Source of the DNA: Anisakis pegreffii | Taxonomy: Eukaryota > Nematoda > Chromadorea > Rhabditida > Anisakidae | Direction: 5' to 3' | Assembly (NCBI GenBank): GCA_035041965.1 | Contig: JAPYMA010000216.1 | Span: 124,001 to 188,000 of the forward strand | Length of the DNA: 64,000 nt | Program-made: the position numbers and the translations under genes | Shown here: in pieces, positions 24,801 through 37,357 of the stretch | Numbering within the stretch: the first letter of the stretch is position 1 | How the letters are laid out: every line of letters begins with the position of its first letter | The notes under the pieces: model-generated | The model's input: only the letters and a program-made list of their open reading frames with translations | What the model was told of the DNA's origin: nothing | The model's database searches: none

Positions 24801-27800
24801 GTCATTTCTGGATATACGCATCAAATGAATGATCAGTGAACCTCAAAGCGATTCTTTTAAATTTACAAACAAAACATCGTTTCAGCAGTTTTTTTTTTTG
24901 AGAATGACGCAAAAAAAGAATCAATGAAATCAATAAAGCGAGAAGATGAATACTGAAGAAGAGAGTAATATTTAGTAAATGTTTTTTTTCTTTTTCTTGG
25001 GGGGGGGTGGGAGGTGGAGAGAAAAACGTTCAGAAAGCACACTACTACAGCACATTATTACGTCTCTTATCTTAAGATTATATTTATGAAATTAAGATTT
25101 TTTTCTTAACATTTTTTATTATTTTTTTAAATTTATTTTTTAAATTTTTTATTAGGGTGATGCAACAAAATTGGAACGAAACAATTCTTTTCGTTATTCA
25201 AAGTACTGACCAATGTCGGTTCACGTTGCTCCATCCAAAAGTCGGTTTATTCAAAAAAGTCGCAACTGCAGCCGATGCAAAGTGCTGAATAGCAATAAAC
25301 TGACAATGAGTGTCCCGTCCCGCCTTGTTGTACACACACAAACAATTTACCAATTCTTTGCTCCGACTTTTGAAAGATCGCTCAGAAATGATTAACTTCT
25401 TGCAAATTAAGAAAACATAACACAAATAATGACAGTAATTGCTCCTTAAAAGAGACTTCCGAATTTCGAGCGATGAGTGTGAGCTGAATTTGGAACAATT
25501 TCGGCTGAACTTTTAAATAGGCTTAATGCTCTGATAAATTTGTATAACTTCTAAGTTGCACACCAAAAATCAACGGTAAACAAAACATTCGAAAAGAAAA
25601 ACACGCAATAAGCAGAAAACATCATTGGTGGCAATAAGAAACTTTTATTGACAGTTCGAGCACACTGAAAAATTCGAGTGATTCGTGCAACTCAAGAGGT
25701 GACTAGGTTTTTGAGAAATTTTGCGATAGGTTTTCGTGCTGCGATGAAACGAATCAGTTTCCTTCATGCTTTACAGGTCGGAAAAAAAAGAAAAAATCGA
25801 GGAATAGGGGGGGGGGACGTTCAATTTATTCCCATACTGGAGAGTTCGAGCGTTTTGTGATCAGCTCGTGGTGCGATATTTTTGGTTGAGAGTGCCTTTG
25901 CATGTGAAATGGCTAGAAACCAACCACTCCACACAAACTTTTTGAACTCGATTCCGTCATTATCTCTCAGAGATTCCGGGTGGTGCTCGTGCTTTTCGCA
26001 TTATCCTAATACATGCGCTTTTTACAGGGAGCAAGGCATTTTGCTAAAAGACGAACGCGGGGATAGGAATGTTTTAGATGGACTCTGAAAGAAAGTGACC
26101 TTGTGACCGCCAGGGAGAAGTGCAATAAGTGAATATTTGAGAATGTCTCGAACAACAGTTCATCTCGTTCGTCATCAAAATGCTATTTCAAAACATTCCT
26201 GCAACAAGCGCTTTGAGTTCGTCACCCAAACGTCCCATATTCCCTTTTTCGTAAGCACTCAACAAAAATGTAACGCAAACAAAATGATTCATAGCCAAGT
26301 GAATCAATATTCAGAGCACATTTTTCGCTCTAATCGACGACACATTGATTGATGCGTCTGACTGAACTTTAACTGCTGCTAATATACAATAAGATTCTGT
26401 CGAAGCCAGCTATCTGATGATATCAGATGCATAATCAGACGTAACTGATTACAAGAGGACGGCAATTGAAATGAAATTTGTAAAGTGAACAGATAATGAG
26501 CTTTTCCATATGACCAGGCATGCAATTTCATTTGTTATATATTACGAATAGAAATGTTTGCGTCACTTATTACGAATAGTTCCACGTTCAACATGCGCAA
26601 TTAATAGATTTTGGCAACGATGTTCGTGAGAAAAAATATCAGTGCAGTTCGCTTCTAAATGGCATAATAGTTTGAAGCATAAAATATTGATGTAGATCAT
26701 AAGACGTCCAAAAAAACAAAAAAATCTTTTTCTTAAACTATTGACGCAAGAATCATTGAGAGCTCTCAAAAACGCAATAATATCAATTGAATTTTTGGGA
26801 TGTTTAGACTGATGTCAACCGATTGATAAATGCGATAAACTGATACGGAGATTATAGGCTATTATTTCTTGATTGCAAGTAGCATGCTGAAGTGAGATGA
26901 CAATTAACAGTTATCAGTAATATCAGTGAACGCGTCATCACCGCAACAACGCCAATAAATCACAGTACAAAGTGTAGATCCTAAGACCAAAATACCAGCA
27001 CAAACGGAATCAATTCTTGAAAATGCACATCAAAAACAAAAAACCGATAGCGCCACTCGCAACGCACCAAATAATAATTCAAACATTTTTTTCTCTAGAA
27101 ATAAAATGCCTCTTTTAGTTGCTTAGCAAAAATCGAAAGGAATCCTTCAACCTCATCCCCAACACACGTTCCTCGCTGATAATCAGATAGCAACTGCAGC
27201 TTCAAGAAACTTCATTCATATTGCTTTTTTTAAAAAGCTGACATATGCAAATAGCAATAATGCAGGTGGCATCATTGCATTGAGCGCCATTCATAAAACA
27301 ATGATAATCTCAATAATAAAAGACTCGACGATATCGATAACAATGACGATAATTTCAACTAACAAATATGAGACTGCAAGGATTATACTACGACAAGAAC
27401 GATCGCTTTGATCGATTACTGCTGGCTTTTACATTAGACGTTATTTGATATTTGTATGTGTTAAATTTTAGAGGAATTTCAAGTATTTTTAGAAGCAATC
27501 GTAATGCACAACATAACACCACAAGATTAACATCGGTAAAGTCAAAGATTGAACATCAATAAAACATTGTTACACACACACAATTTACTCTATGTTAAAG
27601 AGTAAATTTAAAACAACATACCCATTTCTTTTGGATTCGGGAACATATACGGTTGTGAGAGACTATCGAAAAGGGTGTCCGTAAACTCGTTATCGTAATC
27701 ATCAATATCGAAATACTCGCTCGATGTGTTCTTTGGTGTTTGACTTCGGGGTGGTATTTTTGGTACACCACCTATTTCCCCACTACAGCTATTGCCCTAA

Positions 27801-30800
27801 AAGTTGATCCGGTCGATTCACTTTTAACAAAGATCAAAGCAAAATTTCTGCATGAAAAAACTAACATACGAACAATTTGAATAAAACTTATTATCAGCTA
27901 CAACTGGATTATTCACTAATTGCAAGTTAGTTCATTAATTCAACTCCATTCGCGTGCATCACCTTAACTTTCGCTCGATTTTATATTCAAACCGAACGTA
28001 TAATTCCAAGCAAAATACCACGAAACAGAACGAATCAAACAATTCGAAGTGAATTTGCGAGTGACACCTGCATAATTATTACCCAATTATCGTTAGTGCA
28101 TGAACCGAGTTCATCTGGACTATCTGTGCACATCACAACGCTGTGAGAAGTGCCATCTAGCAAAACACTTCAAAACTTACGCGTTTCCGTTCTCGTTTAC
28201 GAATCTTCGTGAAGTACCTCCAACGTTTGTACTGAGCGCAAACGGCCTCCATTTTGCGCTTCCAGTACATTCCCTCCATGACGCTACCCTTAAAGCTCAC
28301 AATCCTCCATATATCGAATGACATTCTCTCAACAAAATCCACCCACTAAGTATGTGCAGTCCGCACATAAAAGAGCACACGGGCTCGGATACTTTCTGGG
28401 GATACAGTTCTGCCTGACTCAACTACAGTGATTATTTGTCACATACTTTATCAACTATTATCATCAAAAAAGTGCACAAAATTCGAACTAAATAACTCTG
28501 CAACAAAATCAATCCAGATTATCGATTGTTGCAATTTTTTGTGGTCAAATCAGCATAATTTTTCCATAGTTTTGATAGTAATTTTGTTCTCGAAACATTT
28601 CAGTAGGAAAAGCATTGTGTAATAAAATGTGAGGATTAAATGGAAACTGCTTGGATATTGTAAAAATTTATAGGAAATGAAATTCGTTATTTCCTCCTTG
28701 CATGCTTCAACAAGAACGCAAAGATTCTCACCAAGTTGTCAGGCACAAAAAGAAAAATAAGATCAACCACCTCAATTTTTGTGTGGGTCGTGTCATCGTC
28801 TGGCACAGCAAAGTAGCAATACGGCGTCTTTTTGGCCTTGTTTTTATCGGGTTTACGAACTGAATTCCGAAAACTTTATTTCAAAAAAAAGGGGGAGAAT
28901 ATAACTCTTGTGAGCAAAATAACATAATCTTAGAAGTATCCTATTTCTCAAAGTGGTGAAATGAAAAATGATCGATGCTCAAAAATGTCAATTATCAGAT
29001 AAAAGCTTTATTATCATCCACTAACACTAATCACTATTGTCCTCACGAAGAATCAGAAAAAATCTTTCATCTACACAAATCAAAATCAAAACTAACATTC
29101 CATATAATACGCTCGCCAGATCACATTATTGAGACGTATTCTTTGTTTCCAATCTAATCGAAGTCCTTTAAAATCCTTCCATTTTGGAGTCGTCATTTTA
29201 CTGCAAATTGCTCACAATCAGATTTAGCATAAACAATGCTGCAATCGCATAATCAAATATAATCAGCAAAACAATCACGAGATGATTTCTATAAAATTCA
29301 ATAAATATAAATGTTGGAGTAAAATGACCATTTGACGATGCTCACTTATAAGCCACTTTGATGCATTTGTTGAGTTTGTTCAGTGATACATCAATGGCAA
29401 TCGACTGCGTCTTCTTCGGGCCAAATTTATAGAAGGTTACCGGTTTTTCATCCTGAATTTAAAATTGGATCGATCGCTATTTTGAAAGATTTCCAACTTT
29501 CTCACTACAACTATTATAACGCCCTGAATAAACCAGGAAAAAGAGAACTGTGACTGTATCATTTTCAAACCCTGACCATGGCCAAGGTTGTTCTATAAAC
29601 AACAAGTCATAATAGAATCAAAAAGCAACTACATTACGGATATTTATCACCGATAATATTCCGTCCGGTGGATTTCAAAAACTGATATAAAATAACACCA
29701 TTACTAAAAATATTTACTACTTCACTCCTGCGAATCTCCATCTCATCTGAGAATTTTCAACTCATCAATAAAAACATTCAAGCATTGGAACCGAATGACT
29801 TTATTGATATTTCGAACTACTCCACACAAGCAAAGGAGTCATAAAAGCCACCAAACTGATCCGAATACCTGATTTTTCAGCGCCCTTCGATCCTCAACCC
29901 CATCCTCTGCTGCAAGCCTATCCTCTTCATCGTCAACAACATCAACCTGGAACTAAACTTCTATAAATACTCTAGTAAATGATAGATGACTTGTACCACA
30001 TTGCTCATTATGAATATCATCATCGAATTAATATTTGACAAAATAATATTTTATAAAATATGTTGACTTATTGAATAACTGCTTTGCCCCAGAAAAAACA
30101 CTTAAAACAAAGAAAGAAAATGATGATTAAAACTTTCAGATGGAAACAACATACTTTTTGAGAGATCAACCGAGCAATAACGAAAGCAATGCAACTATAT
30201 TCCTTTGAAGGTGTGCAACTCCTTCGTTCAACATTAATTTCGACCAGTTGATAACAGTAATAAATCAACAACTGACTTCATCAACTGCTCTCAAACTCGA
30301 AATAATCTATCAACTACTCGTGATAATAACCGAATGGAATTTGGTCTCCGCTAAAATCCAACCTAATCTGTTTTATAAATTCCGAAATTCAAAATTTCAC
30401 TCGAAATCCGACTGAATAATGCATTTTTGAAATTACGAAGTTCGGTATGTCGGCCGATGTTCGAAATTGTTCGATCTGAATTTTCAGATTTCGATAGTTA
30501 CTGAAAGTCTGAAAAACAATTTCTAAACCGAAAATCAGCTGGAACCCGACCGGAATTCTATTGATTACGACCACTACCAAGTATCATCTCTATCTTTTAT
30601 TTACAATATCTTGGCTATTCAATTGTAAAGTTACGAAATACTGCTTCCATGTGCAAATATTATTTCAGAGTAAAGCGAAAATTTGTCAAGTTGATCGATG
30701 TTATCTCAAATATGAATCACTGGCAAAGAATTCATTAACACAGACCACAGTACTAACACTCAATAATCGATATATCTGCGTCAGTTCATTCAGTTTCAAC

Positions 30801-32190
30801 GTGAAAATACCCACTAAACACGACAAGTTCAACACCAACAAACCGTAATTTAGTCTCAAAACATTTTTCGCTTCTTCAAAGTATGTACGATTTTCAGTTT
30901 TTCATTACACAATGCAAAAATAAATGTTCACTATCGAACGAGAAGCGATGAACGCAATGAATCTATCATTCATCTAGTCGTCGATCGCGAACGCTGATGT
31001 TTGATGTCTTAATAAAAAAAATTCACAAAAAATATTTGAATATGCAGACGGATGGTATACCATCATTTAAAAATGAAAGTGGAATACGATCCATTGCGAA
31101 ACGAGTCAATCAACTTTAAATGTGTAAATGACGTTAGATTCCACCATTTTTCTTGTTCTCCAGGCTATTCTCTACGCAAAAAAAACGGAATTCAAATCCA
31201 CCACCAGGTTCCAGTGAGAGTTCTTCGATAGACAAACGCACAAATTAATGATCTATAATTTCAGCAAGCTCACGCTCCTCCTCAAATATCACCGATCAGA
31301 CTCAACGTGTGCATCAATAAATAAATTTCAACATAAAATATGATTCTATGATATGGCCAGCCTCAATGGATATAATGTTTAAAGAATCCAAAATACACAT
31401 ATTTTAGACACCAATTTCAGTACGAGAACGGAGAAAACAGTATTCTTTGCTGACATCCAAACAGTATTTGCACTTCTATGGAATTAAGATCAACAGTTCT
31501 GCGTTGGGCTTTCACCATTGAAATACCTTTGAAGATTCAGAATTTCTACAAGATTCAGAATTTCTTTAATGAACTGTTGATAAACTTTAGCACCGTTCGA
31601 GCGAAGAGAATTTTATGGATTTCGAAGTTTCGATAAAAAGACTCCAAAATGATCGGATCACACTTCAAAATCGAACTTTTCATTTATACCTCACTTATAC
31701 TTTCGGTTATACTCATCGTCAGTTATTCAGTTACACTATACTAAAGTTTGGCATGCAAATTTTCACCATTACGGTGGCAGAGTTGAGGGCTTATGGTATC
31801 GCGCTGTTCAATATCTTGGGTCATATCATCGAAAGGGAACTAGGAACATTTTCCTCAAAATCCAATCATATCGATTCCAAAGATAGCGGTGGGCGACAGG
31901 AGAACAACATTCGAATAGGTAACCGAAACAAATGAATCACGAAAGGAACAATCCTATGCTTGAATAATTCCGATATCGTTTGTGAGTGTTCGAGACGACG
32001 GTGGGAAGAGGTATTTGATAAAATGAAAATCACCTTATGGGATCATTCGAACATAAGAAAGCCGAAAAAATCAAGTAACCATAGAACAAACCTCAACATC
32101 CTCATCTTCTTCGTCGGGTGCCAACTCGTCATTGTGCGGATTTGATGTCATAAAATGACCGCTGTGTATCGGTTCATGAGACGACGTCAT
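18868..32190 (-). CDS. mml-1: Mondo-family bHLHZip transcription factor (MondoA/ChREBP/MML-1)
   Basis: Sixteen exons, 5' to 3': 32190-32092, 29946-29869, 29452-29346, 29200-29097, 28859-28771, 28288-28181, 27796-27622, 23290-23210, 22977-22739, 22566-22033, 21759 to about 21450 (donor uncertain), 21066-20926, 20533-20459, 20223-20023, 19644-19515, 19104-18868. All other junctions are phase-consistent. The ATG is the first in frame after a TGA. Family landmarks run in order: IHSGHFM (exon 1), FGPKKTQSIAIDVSLNKL (exon 3), PKWKDFKGLRL and RLNNVIWRAYY (exon 4), VMEGMYWKRKMEAV (exon 6), FTDTLFDSL (exon 7), a Ser/Thr/Pro-rich centre, a basic region with His/Glu/Arg E-box contacts (HLNAEQNRR), the helix-loop-helix and zipper (exon 14), and the C-terminal dimerisation/cytoplasmic-retention domain (FERYVKDRSRQDFRFWL, then RPLMESL, NTAMLTNP). 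About 900 residues, as in vertebrate MondoA. The family pairs with Mlx and senses phosphorylated sugars; that role is transferred, not shown. Confidence 0.93.
19822..19915. repeat. Small palindromic repeats in an mml-1 intron
   Basis: Overlapping ACGTATA, AAATACGTATTT and TTAGACGTTCATACTAAATACAC-type blocks repeat in direct and inverted orientation. They lie in the intron between the zipper exon and the next exon of mml-1. They look like local slippage or inversion products; no function is evident. Confidence 0.4.
23291..27621. other. 4.3 kb mml-1 intron, no supported gene
   Basis: This intron lies between exons 7 and 8 of mml-1. Both flanking exons carry conserved Mondo sequence with matching phase. 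It includes a G-run near 25000-25010 and another near 25808-25816, and a pair of similar blocks (TTGAACTCGAATCCGCCATTA-like at about 24690 and about 25943) that suggest repeated DNA. I find no phased exon. Confidence 0.5.
29947..32091. other. 2.1 kb first intron of mml-1
   Basis: This lies between exon 1 (IHSGHFM) and exon 2 of mml-1. A 106-codon + strand ORF at 31615-31935 is hydrophobic in its middle but has no splice context or recognised family. I treat it as a chance ORF. Confidence 0.5.
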
Positions 32191-33727
32191 GCTCTGGCTT
32201 GATCTGATTTGATACTGACTTCAATAATACTAAAAGTTACGAATAAACAATTATTCTAATTCAGCAAACTGACGGCGTATGCGCGACCATGAACACACAC
32301 ACTAATCTAAGATAATCGTAACATTCAAATTCTTAAAATCCTCACCGCCGAAGGTCCGTCCTTGATCATAAACCATTAAGAGGGTCTAATGCATCAGCTG
32401 TGGCGATACCTGTCCAGTTTTGCTCATCCAGAAATTTGACTGACAGTCACGTCTAATCCCAAAGGATTCAACTGGAATGATGCGTAAATTTACGTAAAGG
32501 ATATGGTCACTTATGCTTACATACCTATATTTCTAAACTGTAAACAGAACGAACCTTCAACGATAAATAAAAATTATAATAGTCGAACCTTACACTCATA
32601 AAAACAAAGACAGGTATCTAATTCGTTAACTCGTATGTAATCACATCGTTGAAATTTTCGTCCTCAATACGACGTGCTTATTAGTTGGAGTTGTGACTGA
32701 ACAAAATTTTAGAAGAAAATGAAATCAAATGAGATGCAATCAGATAAAAGAGCGAGCGCGTGAGTGAGGAGGAGCGCGCTATGTCATAATATCAACTATC
32801 AATAACAGTGATATCAAAACGCCACAATGACTCTGTGCTATACAACACGAATGTGATCATATACAAATGCATACATACATATCACTAAAGGTGGTAGTGG
32901 TGGTGGTGGTGTTTTTCGATGCTAAATACAAAACATAAAATAAATGAAATCTTTTCGTATCGAATAATGAATTTATATGAAACGTTCATTCATATTCACA
33001 TACAAAGATACATAGCTTCTATTATGAATCTGCACGCATTCATGAATAATACTTCATTCAATCATTCATTCATTCATTTCATATTGCTAATTTTTCCTTT
33101 CAATACGACAATACAAAAAAATCGTACCTACCGTCGTCAAAAATCAACACCGATCACCGTCACTTTCAGTGAATACTATCGATACTTTACGCATTCGTTT
33201 ACTAAAAACAATGCCGTCCGCGAGAATACGGAATCATTCGTCATTTGCAAGAAGTGTCATATTGAAAGGATGGAATGATGATGATGATGATGATAAGAAA
33301 AACAATGAAAGAATAATAAGAAATTGCTTATGAAATTCGAAGCAAGCGAATGATTTAGGTGTACGGTGATTGTGTCGATAAACGTTTCTGCTGTTTATGC
33401 ATTACAACCAGATCGTTATCACGTGCTTGATTCCACCTTACAGCGCGCATTACGTAACATTTTTCAGCTTCACTCTCACGGCAACACTCACCATATGTCT
33501 ATCACAACCCTTATCACTACTTCTACTCAACTCAACCACATCTAATATTCATCAAAAACTATTATAATCAAATAACTATAAACACCAAACTACACTTTCA
33601 GAGCACATTCACACAAAAGTTGCTATTGATGAGCAAATATGGAAGAATGAATTGTGCATGCGAAAAGAAATTCTACGTGAAAGCCTATGAAAAAACTACA
33701 TGAAACTTACTGAAATATTATAGAACA
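32191..33727. other. Upstream region of mml-1, no supported gene
   Basis: This is the presumptive 5' flank of mml-1. It contains simple-sequence tracts (CATA repeats and a GTGGTGGTG run at about 32870-32915, GATGAT at about 33272-33290, CATTCATTCATT at about 33063-33080) and a perfect CACGTG E-box at 33420-33425. The 119-codon + ORF at 32919-33278 is Ile/His/Phe-rich and unsupported. Confidence 0.4.
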
Positions 33728-33766
33728 TTGTTCATCGGAACTTCTCATCATCGTCATTTCATTTCA

Positions 33767-34578
33767 GTCACAAACTATGTAGACACTTCCTTCGAAAAAG
33801 TGACTGCAAAAATGAAAGAATATAACGAAATATTGAATATTGCGTGGTATGATGACAGGAGGATGGTTGTTTCATTTGTGTTGTGTAACAATATCCAATG
33901 TAATCGAAATTTCTTATGAGTAAATTCATCTTTTAAATTAAATCAGCCATTTTACCTCTTCGGCTTGCTTTCCTTTAAAGAGTAAAACTTTTAAAATTGC
34001 TTAAGAATTTTCGAAGTCCGAAAGAGAACACTGTTTCGCTTCGTTCGTTTGTTTGCTTCCGTTACAATTGTTTCGTTACATATATCGTGCTCATAATATC
34101 CGTCAAACGGAGGGGAGACGTTTTTAAAATGAGACCCAAGAGACTGATTTTGGGGCAACTGCGGATCGGGTATATGAACGGAAAATGATGTGACGAATTA
34201 GTGTAACAAATCATGATGGAAACAGACTATATCACGATTCAAAATAGTAAGCTATGAAACTTTTGAGGATGTACAACCGCCCGCATATAGGTGAAATTTA
34301 GCCGAATCCGCTCGAATTAGGCGCGGATTTAGAGGCTTACAATTAGGCCTACGAAAGGTTGAAATCACCGATGCATGTGCGTATACGTGGAAGAATTTCC
34401 TTGGTTGCCATACGCAGTGCTTCAAATTTTGCATAATACTCGATTGCTGCTGATGTTTGCAAAATGCGGATCATTTTTGAATGGCGATCATTCGATCGAT
34501 GACAAACAACGAAACAACAGTGATGATATTCTCAACGAAACTTTTGTTGAACGCTTTCTGAAAAACAAAAGCTGAGGT
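33767..34578 (+). CDS. Candidate exons of an unrecognised + strand gene
   Basis: A strong TTTCATTTCAG acceptor ending near 33766 opens a coding-like stretch encoding TNYVDTSFEKVTAKMKEYNE, then ILNIAWYDDRRMVVSF, before a possible GTAACA donor near 33887. A second piece at about 34375-34575 encodes EEFPWLPYAVLQILHNTRLL and, after a short gap, NNSDDILNETFVERFLKNKS, then a stop. The pieces are not linked by a proven splice. Composition is protein-like, unlike most ORFs around. No family is recognised. Confidence 0.3.
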
Positions 34579-34579
34579 G

Positions 34580-35122
34580 GCGATGGAACCGCGAATGATT
34601 GTTGTGCAATTTGAAGACGACAGGTATATCACCAAAATTGCACAAAACGTCACGTTCCGTCTAATCCGGGATCGTAATTCAAAATTCGGTATCCCAGGGC
34701 ATCATGCAAGCACTGTACGTAACGTTGTTGTGAAAATAAATTACTGTCTCTTCAGTGTTTGAATATTTTACTGTTTATTTATTTATTTATTTATTTAATC
34801 AGCAAATCAAATTCATTACGAGTTTATGCCTCTCTGTTATTACCAATATCACTAATATCACATTCTTCCTTCCTTGGCATTCTTTTTTTCCGCGCAGCTA
34901 ACAATAATAGCGTTTGGAATCATCTGTCTTCATGAAATTCGAACTTGGATTATTGATTTGGCAAGCAGAGAGGTTTTGGGCTACTCTCCCATATGCCCGT
35001 TTATTTCTAGGGAGAGGGACTCAGAAAGAGCCCGAAAATACATTCCGATTGATCGATTGAACACTTGTCCAACGATCGTTCAGAGTAGTTGTTTGGAACA
35101 GCCATCAGTAGTGAATCAGTAA
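34580..35122 (+). CDS. Candidate two-exon gene, partly overlapping dispersed repeat
   Basis: The first exon, about 34583-34718, could start at the ATG encoding MEPRMIVVQFEDDRYITKIA and runs through GIPGHHAST to a GTACGT donor in phase 0. The second begins after a T-rich CGCAG acceptor near 34909 in phase 0 with LTIIAFGIICLHEIRTWIID and stays open to the stop at 35120-35122. The joined product would be about 118 residues with one hydrophobic stretch. The intron between the exons (34812-34884) resembles a repeat also seen at 17155, and DNA just beyond the stop resembles the repeat at 5069, so this may be part of an element rather than a host gene. Confidence 0.28.
34812..34884. repeat. Short dispersed repeat, copy 2
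   Basis: Matches 17155-17225 in the same orientation (shared CATTACGAGTTTAT and the following C/T-rich blocks). It is preceded here by a TTTATTTATTTA tract at about 34772-34796. Confidence 0.45.
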
Positions 35123-35151
35123 TCTTTCGTTATCAGTAATAAACGATTAAT

Positions 35152-35337
35152 GTAACCGAGTAGATCCATAGCAATCGGCATATCAAGCACGCCACAACCA
35201 ACCAATAACGAGCGCCATAGATAATTTGCATAGTTAAATCCAGCCGAATACCAACAACAATCCATCAAGCCATCGCAACAATGACGAATATTTTGCCGAT
35301 CGCACAGAACGATCGACAAAACAACCGTTCACCGTCA
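35152..35337. repeat. Dispersed repeat, copy 2
   Basis: Collinear with 5069-5225; see shared TTGCATA(A/G)TTAAA, CAGCC and CCGATCGC blocks. Because it is only 270 bp from the repeat at 34812-34884, both may be segments of one longer diverged element. Confidence 0.45.
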
Positions 35338-35459
35338 CCCCAGAACATCACATCCTTTACTGTTTATTATATTATTTGCGCTTCGTTTGTGGTGTTTGCT
35401 TTAGCAGTTTTGTTCATTGTCAGTCTTTTTGAATGTTGCATAAAGATTTAATCATTCAT

Positions 35460-36629
35460 TTAATAGTACATGAATGGATAAGCTACGAAGCCGCTGCTCA
35501 ATAATCCATATATGACGAATCCAAATTTTACAAACGATTCACGACGGATACGCGACAAGTAAAAAACACATCTGCCATCAGCACTACACATGCAACGATA
35601 TTGAAATATTGCACAAGCGGATAAATTACAGAATAAATTAAAAGCTAGCGGCGATATGGTCAGTAGATACACACACACACACTGTCCTTCGAATGCGAGA
35701 TCTTTGAAATTGAAAATTTTCGCAACTTTGTTTTCCAAACGGGAAACAATCACCATCAACTGCGTAAATGTGCTCAAACCAAGAGAGAATAAATAAACGA
35801 TAATTGTTCTTCATTTGAGGTTTGGGTGGGGGCAAAATTGAGTTCGTGAGTTTCTGGAAGTAGGGCAGGAATAGAGTCGGGACCTCAGATGGGACCGACC
35901 CTCGTTTGTTTGGTATCGTATAATCGTGATAATCAGCGATACGAGAACGGAGAAGGGATGAACTGCATCATTAAGAGATCGAAGATTAACAAATAGATTT
36001 CATGCAGACTTGATGATAATGACGATCGCCATTCGACTTATAACGGTTTCGCTCATCACCTACACCGCAATCAACACGCTCTCATCATCGCCTATCTCGA
36101 CAACGGATCGGTTTCGTTTGCTTTCGATCAATCAGCAATCATCATTTCTATGTCATCATCAAAAGAGACACATTTTCTTCTAGGGGATGCCCCCGCAAAC
36201 ACAACAGCAACATCAGCAATAAGCATCTGGATCGGTGATGAATTTTATCGGAGTTGATTGAACAGCTAACAGAAGACTGTATCTCACGCTTTCTTAAGAA
36301 ACGAAAGTTTCATCGATTGAACACAACAAAATCCCACGTGATCATGTGAAAATTTCGACTTCAACGAATCCCTGTTTGATGTCGCTTCTTCGACTTACAC
36401 ACGCACAAAATGGGTCAAAGGGGAAATTTTTGGATCCATATTCAAGCCCATCAAGCTTCTTGTCACAACGACCAACCAGAACATTTGATTCAGAATCTCA
36501 TTGAAAATCGCCAGCCAAAGATACTTCCGAATGGCACTTAAACGAGAGAGAATTTTGATAAAATGAAGTACACATATAACTGAATGACCAGCGTTGAACA
36601 ATGACGGAGACGTGATCTTAAGAAGAATA
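35460..36629 (-). CDS. Multi-pass membrane protein, C-terminal two exons (5' part unresolved)
   Basis: Exon 36629-36399 follows a TTTCCAG acceptor, codes 76 residues and ends at a strong GTAAGT donor in phase 2. Exon 35808-35460 begins after an AAG acceptor, restores phase and codes 115 more residues to TAA. Hydrophobic segments with TM character are HSVICVLHFIKIL, LAIFNEILNQMFWLVVV, TIIVYLFSLGLSTFTQLMVI, VYLLTISPLAFNLFCNLSAC and FGFVIYGLLSSGFVAYPF, so at least four or five helices. Basic loops (LSRLSAIRK, LSRIRRES) separate them. I do not recognise the family; chemoreceptor-like or small transporter-like proteins are possible. Just upstream (36618-36740) is another hydrophobic open frame, TGAIYLFVGFVAVAQLYKIA, out of frame with this exon and with no donor between. 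Confidence 0.5.
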
Positions 36630-36749
36630 CTGGAAATTGGTGAGGATGATGTGATGAGATATGTACACAGCGATTTTGTACAATTGAGCAACGGCTACGA
36701 AACCAACGAACAAGTATATTGCTCCCGTTACAAAGGTTGAAAATCAACA

Positions 36750-37357
36750 AAACACTAGATTCTAACTGACCACAAATGGCGTCGAAAAGAAGTACTCAAA
36801 GCATACTTACCGGTACACATTTTATTGCTCAGTATTCATCTTACTTGATTACTTGCTACTTACATCATTAACCAGAACCTCCTGCAGGAGGGTTCATTTG
36901 TTTTCGAAGCTTACGAATGTCACTATTATAGTAATGAAAATGGATGATGCAAAAGAGGGATTTAAATGAAAGTAATATCAGAGAGTCACGCATTTTTAAA
37001 GGTATTGCATGCCTCCGAATAAAGAAACAAATAAATAGCTTCAGGTGAGAGTACTTTCTACTGTGAGTTAGTCAAATATAATAATAAAGTTGAAATACTG
37101 TCACTAAACAAAATTAGTATTATATAAAAGGTGAACGTTTGGTTGGTCTGAATTCTCGACAATTGAAATTAGGCTTAAACTCAAGCTCCGGATCGGTCTT
37201 TAGACGTAGGACCGTGCTCAGGGCTTTGTCCGAGCCTTATTTATTGTTAGCCTTTGCTATTTGTCGGTATTCATCAATTTGAGCATTTCTTTCGGGATAA
37301 TGATTTTGGCGTCAACTCGACCAAACGTTCACCGAACTACACAACCCAACATTTCAA
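36750..37357. other. Intergenic region, no supported gene
   Basis: AT-rich sequence between the membrane-protein gene and the zinc-finger gene, both on -. It contains a 12 bp perfect palindrome CTCCTGCAGGAG near 36880. The 99-codon + ORF beginning at 37261 is the antisense shadow of the last zinc-finger exon. Confidence 0.4.

Noticed and set aside
33420..33425. CACGTG E-box upstream of mml-1 as an autoregulatory site
   Set aside because: Perfect E-boxes also occur elsewhere in the window (for example 11611-11616), so one hexamer 1.2 kb upstream is not evidence.
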